Source: Arthrobacter sp. TMP15
GTDB lineage: Bacteria; Actinomycetota; Actinomycetes; Actinomycetales; Micrococcaceae
DNA: 64,000 nucleotides
Assembly (NCBI RefSeq): GCF_039529835.1
Contig: NZ_CP154262.1
Location: 1,674,001 to 1,738,000, forward strand
Direction of reading: 5' to 3'
Made by a program: the position numbers and the translations under genes. The notes under the pieces were generated by a model, which was not told the origin of the DNA, made no database searches, and saw only the letters and a list, made by a program, of their open reading frames with translations. This document shows, piece after piece, positions 41,153-50,009 of this stretch (position 1 is the first letter of the stretch; each line of letters opens with the position of its first letter).

Positions 41153-43894
41153 GTGAGTGATTCTGCCAAAACGGCCCCCCTGTCCAAAGCCTCTGCCACG
41201 TCCAAATCCGGACTAGATGCATGCCCAACGCCGCGCTTGTTGGTTCTCGATGGCCATTCCATGGCTTTCCGGGCTTTCTACGCCATGCCGGTGGATAAGT
41301 TTGTGACGCAATCTGGCCAATACACCAACGCCGTCCATGGGTTTACCGCCATGTTGCTGACAATGATCCGTCAGCAAAAGCCAACGCACGTGGTGGTGGC
41401 CTTTGACCTTGACACTCCAACGTTCAGATCCCTTGAATACACCGAATACAAGGGCGGGCGCAACAAGACCCCCGAGGAGTTCCACGGCCAGATCGACCTG
41501 ATCATCAAGGTCATGGAAGCGATGAAGATTCCCACCATCTCGGTGGACGGGTTTGAAGCGGATGACATCATCGCCACCCTCTCCACCCAGGGTGAAGCCG
41601 CCGGGTGGGACGTTGTGGTTGTTTCGGGGGACCGCGACGCGTTCCAGCTCATCACCGAAAAAGTTTCGGTTCTCTACCCCAAAAAAGGCATCTCAGATAT
41701 CCCGCCGATGGATGCTGCGGCCGTCGAAGCCAAATATTTCGTGTCCCCTGAGCGCTATTCTGACCTTGCCGCTCTGGTGGGTGAAACCGCCGACAACTTA
41801 CCTGGCGTACCCGGCGTCGGACCCAAAACAGCAGCCAAGTGGATCAACCTGTATGGCGGACTTGAAGGCATTTTTGAGAACCTGGATGCCATTGGCGGCA
41901 AGGTGGGTGAGTCCCTGCGCGCCCACGTTGATGACGTCAAGCGCAACCGCCGGCTGAACCATCTCCTGCGTGATATGGACTTGCCCGTGGCGATCGAAGA
42001 TACGCTCCTGCAGTCACCGGATCGGGAAGCAGTAGAGGAATTGTTTGACTCGCTGGAATTTAACCAGCTGCGTAAGCGTCTGTTCGATACGTTTGGTGAG
42101 GAGGAGACGGTCGACGCCGGCGAGGCTCACCAAATCCCTGCTCATGAAGTGCTGGCTGAGGCCAGTGCCCTGGAATCTTGGCTTGCTGCAACACCGGCGA
42201 AAGAATCCGTTGCCGTAGAAGTTCTCAGTCACAAGGCAGGATTGGCTCAGGAAGCCACAGCAGTTGCCCTTGTGCGAGCTGATTCAGCTGTTGTGGTTGA
42301 TCTTAGCGGGGCCGATGATGAGCTTGAGTGTGTTCTCGCCGCATGGCTTGTCTCCGATGCCCCCAAGGTGGCGCACGAATACAAGGATGCACTGAAGGCG
42401 CTGTCCCTGCGTGGCCTGTGGCTAACTGGTGTGGTTGATGACACGGCGCTGTCCGGGTATCTGATCCAGCCTGATCGGCGCAGCTACGAACTGGCTGAAT
42501 TGAGCCAGGTCCACTTGAAAACCGGGTTTAACACCGGCAACAGCATCGAGTCAGGTCAACTTGATCTGGGTCTTGAAGAGGACACCAAATTTGTCGACGC
42601 GGTCCAACGCGGATACGTGGCCCTGCTGCTGAGCGCGCACTTTGCGCCGATTCTCCAAGAACGCGGCGCTGCCAAACTGCTGCGGGACATGGAGTTGCCG
42701 CTGGCCGCCGTGTTGGCTCAGATGGAGCTGACAGGAATCGATGTCTCACAAGAACGGCTTGCTACGCTGCTGGCAGACTTCACAGCCGCCATGAACTCAG
42801 CACAGCAAGGTGCCTTTGCCGCGATTGGTCACGAGGTTAACCTCGGCTCGCCCAAGCAGCTTCAAGAAGTGCTGTTTGAAGAGCTCGGTTTGCCCAAAAC
42901 CAAGAAGATCAAAACAGGGTTTACCACCGACGCCGCCTCGCTGAAGACGCTCTTGGAAAAAACTGGGCATGAATTTTTAGCCCAACTCATGGCACACCGT
43001 GAAGCGTCGAAACTAAAGCAGATGGTTGAGACCCTGAAAAAATCTGTAGCCGAGGACGGGCGCATTCACACGACCTACGCGCAAAACGTGGCTGCCACCG
43101 GGCGCTTATCATCAAATAACCCGAACCTGCAGAACATCCCGATCCGCACTGAGGAAGGTCGGCGGGTCCGGGATATCTTTGTTGTCAGCGAGGGCTACGA
43201 ATGCCTGCTTGCCGCCGATTACTCACAAATTGAAATGCGTATCATGGCGCACCTCTCAGGTGATGCCGGACTGATTCAGGCCTACGCCGAAGGTGAGGAT
43301 CTGCACAGGTACGTTGGCTCGCACGTGTTTGAAGTGGCACCCGAGGAAGTAACCTCCGCCATGCGCTCCAAAGTCAAGGCCATGTCCTACGGTTTGGCCT
43401 ATGGTCTAACCAGCTTCGGACTTTCCAAACAGCTTGAAATTTCGGTAGACGAGGCTCGCACGCTAATCAAGGACTACTTTGACAGGTTCGGTGGTGTACG
43501 CGATTATTTGCGCGGTGTTGTTGAACAAGCACGCGTCGATGGGTACACCTCAACCATTGAGGGCCGGCGCCGCTACCTGCCTGATCTCTCAAGCACCGAC
43601 AGGCAGCTGCGTGAGCTAGCTGAACGGATTGCGTTGAACTCGCCCATCCAGGGCTCGGCTGCGGACATCATCAAGCACGCCATGCTAGGTGTCAGCAAAG
43701 AACTCACATCGCAGGGACTCAAATCACGGATGCTGTTGCAGGTTCATGATGAATTGATTCTTGAGGTTTGGCCAGGAGAGCTTGAATCGGTGAAAGCACT
43801 CGTCATCAAGCAGATGGGCGCAGCCGCGGAACTAACTGTCCCCTTGGAAGTCCAAGTGGGCCTTGGCGCCAGTTGGAATGACGCCGGACACTAA
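41153..43894 (+). CDS. polA: DNA polymerase I
   Basis: A 913-residue DNA polymerase I. The N-terminal 5' nuclease starts LLVLDGHSMAFRAFYAM and has VVSGDRDAFQLI and NLPGVPGVGPKTAA. The middle region corresponds to the 3'-5' exonuclease fold but lacks the D-x-E catalytic residues, so proofreading is lost, as is usual in actinobacteria. The polymerase has NPNLQNIPIRTEEG, DYSQIEMRIMAHLSGD (motif A, near residue 690), RSKVKAMSYGLAYGL (O helix) and QVHDELILEVW (motif C). GTG at 41153 is chosen by comparison of the N-terminal length; ATGs at 41132 and 41135 would overlap the thioesterase start. Repair and Okazaki fragment processing. Confidence 0.96.
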   Translation: MSDSAKTAPLSKASATSKSGLDACPTPRLLVLDGHSMAFRAFYAMPVDKFVTQSGQYTNAVHGFTAMLLTMIRQQKPTHVVVAFDLDTPTFRSLEYTEYKGGRNKTPEEFHGQIDLIIKVMEAMKIPTISVDGFEADDIIATLSTQGEAAGWDVVVVSGDRDAFQLITEKVSVLYPKKGISDIPPMDAAAVEAKYFVSPERYSDLAALVGETADNLPGVPGVGPKTAAKWINLYGGLEGIFENLDAIGGKVGESLRAHVDDVKRNRRLNHLLRDMDLPVAIEDTLLQSPDREAVEELFDSLEFNQLRKRLFDTFGEEETVDAGEAHQIPAHEVLAEASALESWLAATPAKESVAVEVLSHKAGLAQEATAVALVRADSAVVVDLSGADDELECVLAAWLVSDAPKVAHEYKDALKALSLRGLWLTGVVDDTALSGYLIQPDRRSYELAELSQVHLKTGFNTGNSIESGQLDLGLEEDTKFVDAVQRGYVALLLSAHFAPILQERGAAKLLRDMELPLAAVLAQMELTGIDVSQERLATLLADFTAAMNSAQQGAFAAIGHEVNLGSPKQLQEVLFEELGLPKTKKIKTGFTTDAASLKTLLEKTGHEFLAQLMAHREASKLKQMVETLKKSVAEDGRIHTTYAQNVAATGRLSSNNPNLQNIPIRTEEGRRVRDIFVVSEGYECLLAADYSQIEMRIMAHLSGDAGLIQAYAEGEDLHRYVGSHVFEVAPEEVTSAMRSKVKAMSYGLAYGLTSFGLSKQLEISVDEARTLIKDYFDRFGGVRDYLRGVVEQARVDGYTSTIEGRRRYLPDLSSTDRQLRELAERIALNSPIQGSAADIIKHAMLGVSKELTSQGLKSRMLLQVHDELILEVWPGELESVKALVIKQMGAAAELTVPLEVQVGLGASWNDAGH

Positions 43895-43944
43895 ATTTTG
43901 CGCGCCACAAGTTGATACTTGGAACGTTTATGAAAGGTAAGTCA

Positions 43945-45390
43945 ATGCCGCAGAGTTTTGAGCCGCAGAATTATAAGCAGCAGAGTTATGAGCCGGCCAA
44001 CACCCGCCAGAGTCGATCTTTTCCCTACGAGCTGCGCTCATTCCCCATCCGGTTCGAGGATGAGGAGGTCTCAAATGAGATCTCTTCGTGGATTCAGGCG
44101 GTAGCCATGGGCTTCTACGGAAACGCGCCTACCTCAGAATTAGAAAAGAAATATGTAGCATGCGAACAGGTTGATGAACGCATGGCAATCGGCGCCTACC
44201 TCTGTAACTCCTCCGCTCCTGCCGGGGCCTGGGGTGTGGAATACCCTGTTGCTACTTATGCATATCACCGCAAAACGTTGAACGTTGGTGCCGGTACGTT
44301 ACTTCCTGTCCACCAGATAACTGCCGTGACAGTGCGGCCCAGTCATCGTCGTCGTGGGTTACTGCGGGCCATGATGGGCTCCGACCTGGCCCAAGCCAAA
44401 GCAGCAGGGATACCGATTGCGGCGTTGACGGCGTCAGAAGCCACCATTTATGGACGTTTCGGTTTCGGTGTGGCAACGCATGAATGCGAAGTGGAGGTAT
44501 CTGTTAAGGGTGGCATAGCGTTCCACAATCCTGCTGCGGCGGCACAAGGCTACGTGGAAGTCGCTGAGGCCTGCGTAGTCAGGGATCTACACAACGAAAT
44601 CTTTGCCCAAGTGCACAGTGGCACTTATGGCTCAATCGGCCGGCATGACATGTACCGGCTGATGGTTTCCGGTCAGGGCAGCTACGAATCGATGGAGTCA
44701 ACGAAGAACATTCGGGCGGCCCTGCACTACAACGCAGCAGGCACTGTTGATGGATACGTCACTTACAAACCTCTGGAGGACCGCTCCCCGTCCATGGTTG
44801 AGGTGGTTGACCTGCTAGCCACCAACCAGGACGCGTACCTGGGCTTATGGCATTTCTTAGGCTCACTTGACCTAATCGATGTCATTAAATGGCGTGAGGC
44901 CCCGCTCATTGATCCGCTGGAGTGGGCCATGGAGTCAAAACGTGACTACAAGCGAACCAAGACCGAGGACCACTTGTGGCTGCGAATTCTGGACGTGCCA
45001 GCAGCCCTGGCCGCGCGTGATTACCAGCGTGACGGGAGCATCACTATTCATGTTGGTGACCCGCTGGGGCACGCCTCGGGCATATTTCGTATCGACGTGG
45101 TTCACGGCAGGGCAACAGTGAAGCGTCTGAGCGAGGACTATTCAATGGCAGAGAGCGCAGAGCCACTTCTCGCCTCTGGCACTCGTGCGCGGCAGGCCGC
45201 TCACGCAAATGTTTCAGAGCCGGCACTGGATATGGGTGTGGCAGAATTATCTAGCCTCTATCTGGGGGCAGTCTCAGCTCAGACTCTCAGTGCTGCAGGT
45301 CGGATACATGAACGTATTCCAGGGGCTGCAACTACCTTCGACGCTTTGTTTGCACCGGCAGCCTCCCCGCATTGCCTGACAAGCTTCTAG
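43945..45390 (+). CDS. Eis-like GNAT family N-acetyltransferase
   Basis: A 481-residue protein of the Eis type: two GNAT-like domains and a C-terminal SCP2-like segment, hexameric in known members. Visible: ITAVTVRPSHRRRGLLRAMM (motif A with the R-R-R-G-L acetyl-CoA loop), YGRFGFGVATHECEV, WAMESKRDYKRTKTEDHLWLRILDVPAAL and the carboxy-terminal region ending PHCLTSF; Eis proteins end with a Phe whose carboxylate acts as the base. Some acetylate aminoglycosides, others polyamines or peptides; that cannot be told here. ATG at 43945 has AAAGG six bases ahead; ATG at 43930 is an alternative. Confidence 0.87.
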   Translation: MPQSFEPQNYKQQSYEPANTRQSRSFPYELRSFPIRFEDEEVSNEISSWIQAVAMGFYGNAPTSELEKKYVACEQVDERMAIGAYLCNSSAPAGAWGVEYPVATYAYHRKTLNVGAGTLLPVHQITAVTVRPSHRRRGLLRAMMGSDLAQAKAAGIPIAALTASEATIYGRFGFGVATHECEVEVSVKGGIAFHNPAAAAQGYVEVAEACVVRDLHNEIFAQVHSGTYGSIGRHDMYRLMVSGQGSYESMESTKNIRAALHYNAAGTVDGYVTYKPLEDRSPSMVEVVDLLATNQDAYLGLWHFLGSLDLIDVIKWREAPLIDPLEWAMESKRDYKRTKTEDHLWLRILDVPAALAARDYQRDGSITIHVGDPLGHASGIFRIDVVHGRATVKRLSEDYSMAESAEPLLASGTRARQAAHANVSEPALDMGVAELSSLYLGAVSAQTLSAAGRIHERIPGAATTFDALFAPAASPHCLTSF

Positions 45391-45724
45391 TTCTTTCCTC
45401 GGGTCCTTCTGCTGGGTAGGGGAAGCCTGCTGGGACTGGTAAGACTGTTGGGTCGGGGGAGATGACCGACCAATTTGCTGCACTTTTGCGCTCCCACCCA
45501 CAAGCAACTAGACTAAATGGGCATGTCGTGCAATATGTGGGTTACTTGGTCAGCAATGCTGGCTTGGCCACCTACGCACCTTGCATGAACTATGTGCATG
45601 AACTATCCGCAGGAACCCCTGCAACCATAATAATTCCGGACCCATTTTCGGTGAGAACGCGATACCTCGCGGCCTTGCTGCCGGGTTCGGCGAAACCAAC
45701 TATCCACATCGGAGCCCCTACTAC
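45391..45724 (+). promoter_or_regulatory. rpsA promoter and 5' leader
   Basis: TTGCGC (45486-45491), 17 bases and TAGACT (45509-45514) form the best promoter in the gap. That gives a leader of about 200 bases. It holds a small hairpin GCAGG-AACC-CCTGC (45609-45622). An open frame 45462-45728 runs through it but overlaps the rpsA start and lacks a binding site. GGAG lies 11 bases before the rpsA ATG. Confidence 0.5.
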
Positions 45725-47206
45725 ATGACCATCACGACCCCCGAGAAGACTAGTACCACTCCCGTTGTTGCCATCAACGACATTGGTACTGCTGAAGAAT
45801 TCCTCGCCGCAGTAGACGCAACCATCAAGTACTTCAACGACGGAGACCTCGTCGAAGGAGTAGTTGTCAAGGTTGATCGCGACGAAGTTCTGCTCGACAT
45901 CGGTTACAAGACCGAAGGTGTCATCCCCTCCCGTGAGCTGTCCATCAAGCATGACGTTGATCCCGGAGACGTTGTCTCCGTTGGCGATCAGGTCGAAGCT
46001 TTGGTCCTCACGAAGGAAGATAAAGAAGGCCGCCTGATTCTCTCCAAGAAGCGCGCACAGTACGAGCGCGCCTGGGGCGACATCGAGAAGGTCAAGGAAG
46101 AAGATGGTGTCGTTACCGGTACCGTCATCGAAGTGGTCAAGGGTGGACTTATCCTCGACATCGGTTTGCGCGGCTTCCTGCCCGCATCACTGGTCGAGAT
46201 GCGCCGTGTGCGCGACCTCGCGCCCTACATCGGTCAGCAGATCGAAGCCAAAATCATCGAGCTGGACAAGAACCGCAACAACGTGGTTCTGTCTCGCCGT
46301 GCCTGGCTTGAGCAGACCCAGTCCGAGGTACGTTCCACGTTCCTTAACAAGCTGGAAAAGGGCCAGGTTCGTCCCGGCGTTGTCTCCTCCATCGTCAACT
46401 TCGGTGCATTCGTGGACCTTGGCGGCGTAGACGGGCTCGTGCACGTTTCCGAGCTGTCCTGGAAGCACATCGACCACCCGTCCGAGGTTGTCGAAGTTGG
46501 CCAGGAAGTCACCGTCGAGGTTCTCGAAGTGGATCTGGACCGCGAGCGTGTATCGCTCTCGCTCAAGGCTACGCAGGAAGATCCGTGGCAGACCTTCGCC
46601 CGCACCCACGCCCTCGGGCAGGTTGTACCGGGTAAGGTCACCAAGCTGGTTCCGTTCGGCGCGTTCGTTCGCGTTGAAGACGGCATCGAAGGCCTCGTCC
46701 ACATCTCCGAGTTGGCAGTACGCCACGTGGAGTTGGCCGAGCAGGTTGTCTCCGTTGGTGATGAACTGTTCGTCAAGGTCATCGACATCGATCTGGAACG
46801 TCGCCGCATCTCGCTGTCCCTCAAGCAGGCCAATGAGGGTGTTGACGTCGACTCCACCGAGTTCGATCCAGCGCTCTACGGCATGGTTGCTGAGTACGAC
46901 GAAGAAGGCAACTACAAGTACCCGGCTGGCTTCGATTCCGAAACCAACGAGTGGCTTGAAGGCTACGAAGACCAGCGCGCAGTATGGGAGCAGCAGTACG
47001 CTGACGCTCAGACTCGCTGGGAAGCACACAAGAAGCAGGTCGCCGAGCACGCCGCAGAAGATGCAGCTGCTGACGGCGCCGGTGAAGGTGGCGAGTCCGC
47101 AGGGACCAGCTACTCCTCCGAGCCTGTTGTTACCGAATCAGGTGCCGGCACCTTGGCATCCGATGAGGCACTTGCTGCGCTGCGCGAAAAGCTGACCGGA
47201 AACTAA
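45725..47206 (+). CDS. rpsA: 30S ribosomal protein S1
   Basis: Ribosomal protein S1, 493 residues, with four S1 OB-fold RNA-binding domains (about 38-106, 124-188, 211-277 and 296-363). The third and fourth read KGQVRPGVVSSIVNFGAFVDLGG and GKVTKLVPFGAFVRVEDGIEGLVHISEL, the typical G-x-V-x-x-I-x-x-F-G-A-F-V. After them comes a Glu/Ala/Tyr-rich tail with Trp (WLEGYEDQRAVWEQQYADAQ), as in other actinobacteria; E. coli S1 has six repeats. It recruits mRNA to the 30S subunit. The next hairpin at 47268-47303 ends the transcript. Confidence 0.97.
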   Translation: MTITTPEKTSTTPVVAINDIGTAEEFLAAVDATIKYFNDGDLVEGVVVKVDRDEVLLDIGYKTEGVIPSRELSIKHDVDPGDVVSVGDQVEALVLTKEDKEGRLILSKKRAQYERAWGDIEKVKEEDGVVTGTVIEVVKGGLILDIGLRGFLPASLVEMRRVRDLAPYIGQQIEAKIIELDKNRNNVVLSRRAWLEQTQSEVRSTFLNKLEKGQVRPGVVSSIVNFGAFVDLGGVDGLVHVSELSWKHIDHPSEVVEVGQEVTVEVLEVDLDRERVSLSLKATQEDPWQTFARTHALGQVVPGKVTKLVPFGAFVRVEDGIEGLVHISELAVRHVELAEQVVSVGDELFVKVIDIDLERRRISLSLKQANEGVDVDSTEFDPALYGMVAEYDEEGNYKYPAGFDSETNEWLEGYEDQRAVWEQQYADAQTRWEAHKKQVAEHAAEDAAADGAGEGGESAGTSYSSEPVVTESGAGTLASDEALAALREKLTGN

Positions 47207-47267
47207 TTTCGGTACAGTAATTTGCTCAAACTAGTTGCGCTAGAGCTTTAGCCAACGCAGTGGCGTT

Positions 47268-47303
47268 GTGCGGGTCCTCCACCTTCGGGTGGGGGACCCA
47301 CAC
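47268..47303 (+). terminator. rpsA terminator hairpin with UUCG loop
   Basis: GTGCGGGTCCTCCACC (47268-47283), loop TTCG, GGTGGGGGACCCACAC (47288-47303): a stem with two small mismatches and a stable UUCG tetraloop, followed by a TTGTT. Confidence 0.85.
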
Positions 47304-47368
47304 TTGTTAACAGCTGATAAAACCACAGTGTTGGGAACCAAGAATATTGTGGGAGTAACTTAGCTGAC

Positions 47369-48106
47369 CTAGCGGTGAGGGCTAACTGAGGTATCCACCC
47401 ACTGCGTACCAGCAGCGGCTAAAATATAGCGACCGGCAGTTAACGATGCCAAACGCGCGGTGGCAGAAGCTATCACTGCGGCATCGTCGGGCATCGCCAG
47501 GCCCACATGAGTGGCAACGGCATGGTACTCATTACCCGTCATCGTATAACCCGCACTGCGCAACTCGTTCTCCAACCGACCAGCCTCCGCATGCGGCAGG
47601 GCAATTTGGAACAGGCTCAGCCGTTCGCGCCGTACAAGCGGGGCTTTGCTAACTGCCGAGCTGACAGATTCTGAGTAGGCCCTCACTAAGCCCCCTGCGC
47701 CCAACAGGATCCCGCCAAAATAACGTACGACGACGGCGCACACATCGCTTAGATCAGCGGCGGCTCCCGCCGGGGTGCCGCCGGGACGCGTCTGGCGCTT
47801 AAGCAATGCCTCCAACATTGGCATGCCCGCTGTCCCAGAGGGCTCACCATCGTCATTTGATCGTTGCACCCCACGCTCTGCGCCAATCACAAACGCTGAA
47901 CAGTGATGCCTCGCATCATGAAATTCACGCCGCAGCTCAGCTACGAGGTCACGCGCTGCGGACTCATTCTCCACCCGGCGCAGGACAGTGATGAAACGGG
48001 AACGTTTGATGCTGAGCTCGTGGCGGAAATCGGGACCGGCCGCCAAGGTGGTGTAAGTGTTGCGGCCGGGCGTGGCACGCTGAGATTCGGGTGTCTGGCT
48101 CACCAT
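47369..48106 (-). CDS. YigZ family protein (IMPACT)
   Basis: A 245-residue YigZ/IMPACT protein. The N-terminal domain has KRSRFITVLRRVENESAARD, DARHHCSAFVIG, and the signature NDDGEPSGTAGMPMLEALL; the following CAVVVRYFGGILLGAGGLVRAYS is equally typical. The C-terminal ferredoxin-like domain ends the protein. IMPACT proteins inhibit Gcn2 in eukaryotes; in bacteria the role is unknown, with ribosome links suggested. ATG at 48106. It is divergent from coaE with only 19 bases between the two starts, so promoters overlap the opposite gene. Confidence 0.93.
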   Translation of the reverse strand: MVSQTPESQRATPGRNTYTTLAAGPDFRHELSIKRSRFITVLRRVENESAARDLVAELRREFHDARHHCSAFVIGAERGVQRSNDDGEPSGTAGMPMLEALLKRQTRPGGTPAGAAADLSDVCAVVVRYFGGILLGAGGLVRAYSESVSSAVSKAPLVRRERLSLFQIALPHAEAGRLENELRSAGYTMTGNEYHAVATHVGLAMPDDAAVIASATARLASLTAGRYILAAAGTQWVDTSVSPHR

Positions 48107-48125
48107 TTCAGTCTAGTCTGGACTC

Positions 48126-49328
48126 ATGCTCTCCTTAGGTCTCACCGGCGGCATCGCCGCCGGCAAATCACTGCTCAGCGCCCGGTTCCGTGAGCTGGGC
48201 GCCCACGTCATAGATGCTGATAAATTGGCCCGCGAAGTAGTGGCGCCCGGGACTCCAGGCCTTGACGCCGTGGTGAATCAGTTTGGGCTTTCGCTGCGCC
48301 TTGCCGACGGTTCACTTGATCGCGCACGACTTGGTTCTCTTGTGTTTTCCGACAAAGCAGCCCGGGAATCGCTTAACTCCATCATTCATCCTCTTGTGCG
48401 AGCAGAAGCGGAGTCGCTCAAGCGTGCGGCGGGAGCCGGCACCATTGTGGTTCAGGACATTCCACTGCTCGTGGAGACAGGGCAGGGTGCCAACTTTCAC
48501 CTCGTGGTGGTGGCGCAGGCGGCCACGGATGTTCGGGTGGCACGGATGGTGCGTGAGCGTGGCATGTCCCCCGAAGACGCACTGGCCAGAATCGCGGCTC
48601 AAGCCACTGACGATCAGCGGGCTGCCGCAGCAGATGTGGTGATAGTCAATGAAGGCGCACCAGAGCAGGCCTTAGCTGAACTGGATGCACTGTGGCATCT
48701 TCGCCTGCTTCCCTTCGCCGCCAACCTGGCTAGCGGAGTCAGCGCACCTGGTCCCGGCTCGGCAATGATTGTACCGAGCGATCCGAACTGGGCGTACCAG
48801 GGGGCAAGGATCATGGCACGGCTGGCCAAGGCTACGGGGGAGAATGCCGTGGGTATAGACCATATTGGTTCCACGGCCGTGCCCGGACTGGCCGCCAAAG
48901 ATGTTCTAGACCTACAAATTAGGGTCCGCAGTCTCGATGTTGCTGACGCCTTGGCCCAACCACTAGCGGAGGCGGGCTATCCGTCTCGGAACGGTGAATG
49001 GTGGGATACGGGCCATGACTTTGCTGGGGGGAGTAAAGGCCAGCGGTGGGAGAAGCGGTTCCACAACTCGGCCGACCCTGGCCGCCCGGTAAACCTGCAT
49101 ATTCGGGTTGACGGCTCACCGGCTGCGGTCTTTGCTGTGACATTTCGTGACTGGCTCCACGCTTCACCCGAGGCCACGAGCCAGTATGAGTCCCTCAAGC
49201 GCGCTCTTGCCAGAAAGCACTCCGAAGATACTTCAAGTGCCGCCTACGCTACGGCAAAGGAGCCCTACTTTGCTGAAGTGGTGCCTGACATGGCTGCGTG
49301 GTTGGCCAGGCATAAAACGTTCGGGTAA
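48126..49328 (+). CDS. coaE: Dephospho-CoA kinase fused to a GrpB domain
   Basis: A 400-residue two-domain protein. Residues 1 to about 200 are CoaE: Walker A GLTGGIAAGKS (5-15), DADKLAREVV (adenylate-contact Asp), and LVFSDKAARESLN. It catalyses the last step of coenzyme A synthesis. Residues about 212-400 are a GrpB/UPF0157 domain: VPSDPNWAYQGARIMARL, IDHIGSTAVPGLAAKDVLDLQI and the R-D-W-L and K-x-x-x-A segments; GrpB resembles nucleotidyltransferases and its role is uncertain. This fusion is known in actinobacteria. ATG at 48126. A hairpin terminator follows at 49362-49395. Confidence 0.95.
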   Translation: MLSLGLTGGIAAGKSLLSARFRELGAHVIDADKLAREVVAPGTPGLDAVVNQFGLSLRLADGSLDRARLGSLVFSDKAARESLNSIIHPLVRAEAESLKRAAGAGTIVVQDIPLLVETGQGANFHLVVVAQAATDVRVARMVRERGMSPEDALARIAAQATDDQRAAAADVVIVNEGAPEQALAELDALWHLRLLPFAANLASGVSAPGPGSAMIVPSDPNWAYQGARIMARLAKATGENAVGIDHIGSTAVPGLAAKDVLDLQIRVRSLDVADALAQPLAEAGYPSRNGEWWDTGHDFAGGSKGQRWEKRFHNSADPGRPVNLHIRVDGSPAAVFAVTFRDWLHASPEATSQYESLKRALARKHSEDTSSAAYATAKEPYFAEVVPDMAAWLARHKTFG

Positions 49329-49361
49329 AAGACACTCAAGCGAGTAGTTGCCCATTAAACA

Positions 49362-49395
49362 GTGTTGGCCCGCACCACCTGGTACGGGCCAACAC
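49362..49395. terminator. Bidirectional terminator between coaE and the DUF4190 gene
   Basis: GTGTTGGCCCG (49362-49372) pairs perfectly with CGGGCCAACAC (49385-49395) around a 12-base loop. It lies between two converging genes. Confidence 0.88.
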
Positions 49396-49430
49396 GGTTT
49401 AACAGCGAACTACATTTTGTGTTGAGAAAA

Positions 49431-49862
49431 TTAGTACGAACTGTTGGTTGGGCAAGGAATGGTTTCCCCGTTGATCGTGACAGACTGCGCGCCATCCTGG
49501 CAGGCCTGTGTGATTTCGTTAGCCAAACCAGCGAAGTAGGTTACGGCTACGATGATGCCGATAATTGTCAGGACCATGATCAAGGCATTGACAATGATGG
49601 AGACGAAAGCCAACGTGTTCTTGTGACCAGCCTTTTTGGACTTCACCTTGGCCACAATTGCCAAGATCAAACCAACAAGGCTGAAGCCAACAAAGGGAAG
49701 AATAATGGAGATGATGGCCATTGTCTTGCCCGGGTCCTGGGCGGGTGCCTGACCGTACGGTGCAGGCTGACCGTAGGGTGCCTGGCCGTAAGCGGGAGGT
49801 GCAACAGGACTCTGCTGTGCAGCTGAGGGTTGAATGGGTTTTTCGGGTGTATTCGAAGACAT
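49431..49862 (-). CDS. DUF4190 domain-containing membrane protein
   Basis: A 143-residue protein. The N-terminus is a Pro/Ala/Gln/Tyr-rich spacer with the repeated APYGQ motif. Two membrane helices follow (IISIILPFVGFSLVGLILAIVA and TLAFVSIIVNALIMVLTIIGIIVAV), typical of DUF4190. The short extracytoplasmic tail has two cysteines 18 residues apart (ACQD and IPCP) that may form a disulfide. Function unknown; relatives are abundant in actinobacteria. ATG at 49862 has AGAGGAA ahead. Divergent from uvrB with 147 bases between. Confidence 0.85.
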   Translation of the reverse strand: MSSNTPEKPIQPSAAQQSPVAPPAYGQAPYGQPAPYGQAPAQDPGKTMAIISIILPFVGFSLVGLILAIVAKVKSKKAGHKNTLAFVSIIVNALIMVLTIIGIIVAVTYFAGLANEITQACQDGAQSVTINGETIPCPTNSSY

Positions 49863-50009
49863 GTGTTCCTCTGTTGGTTCTTTGTGATGATCTATCCGTA
49901 ACAGTTTGCCATGCCTCGGCCGTGTTTGCGCCATTGTTGCATGGGGAGTGCTACCCACTGATGTAAAAGTTGTGTACCAACTATGGCAACCAGGGGTAGC
50001 GTTAAGCTC

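Noticed and set aside
45462-45728. Open frame of 88 codons before rpsA
   Set aside because: It has no ribosome binding site, runs into the rpsA start codon and lies over the predicted promoter and leader.
46187-47050. Long minus-strand frame across rpsA
   Set aside because: It is antisense to ribosomal protein S1, whose strong codon bias opens the other strand.
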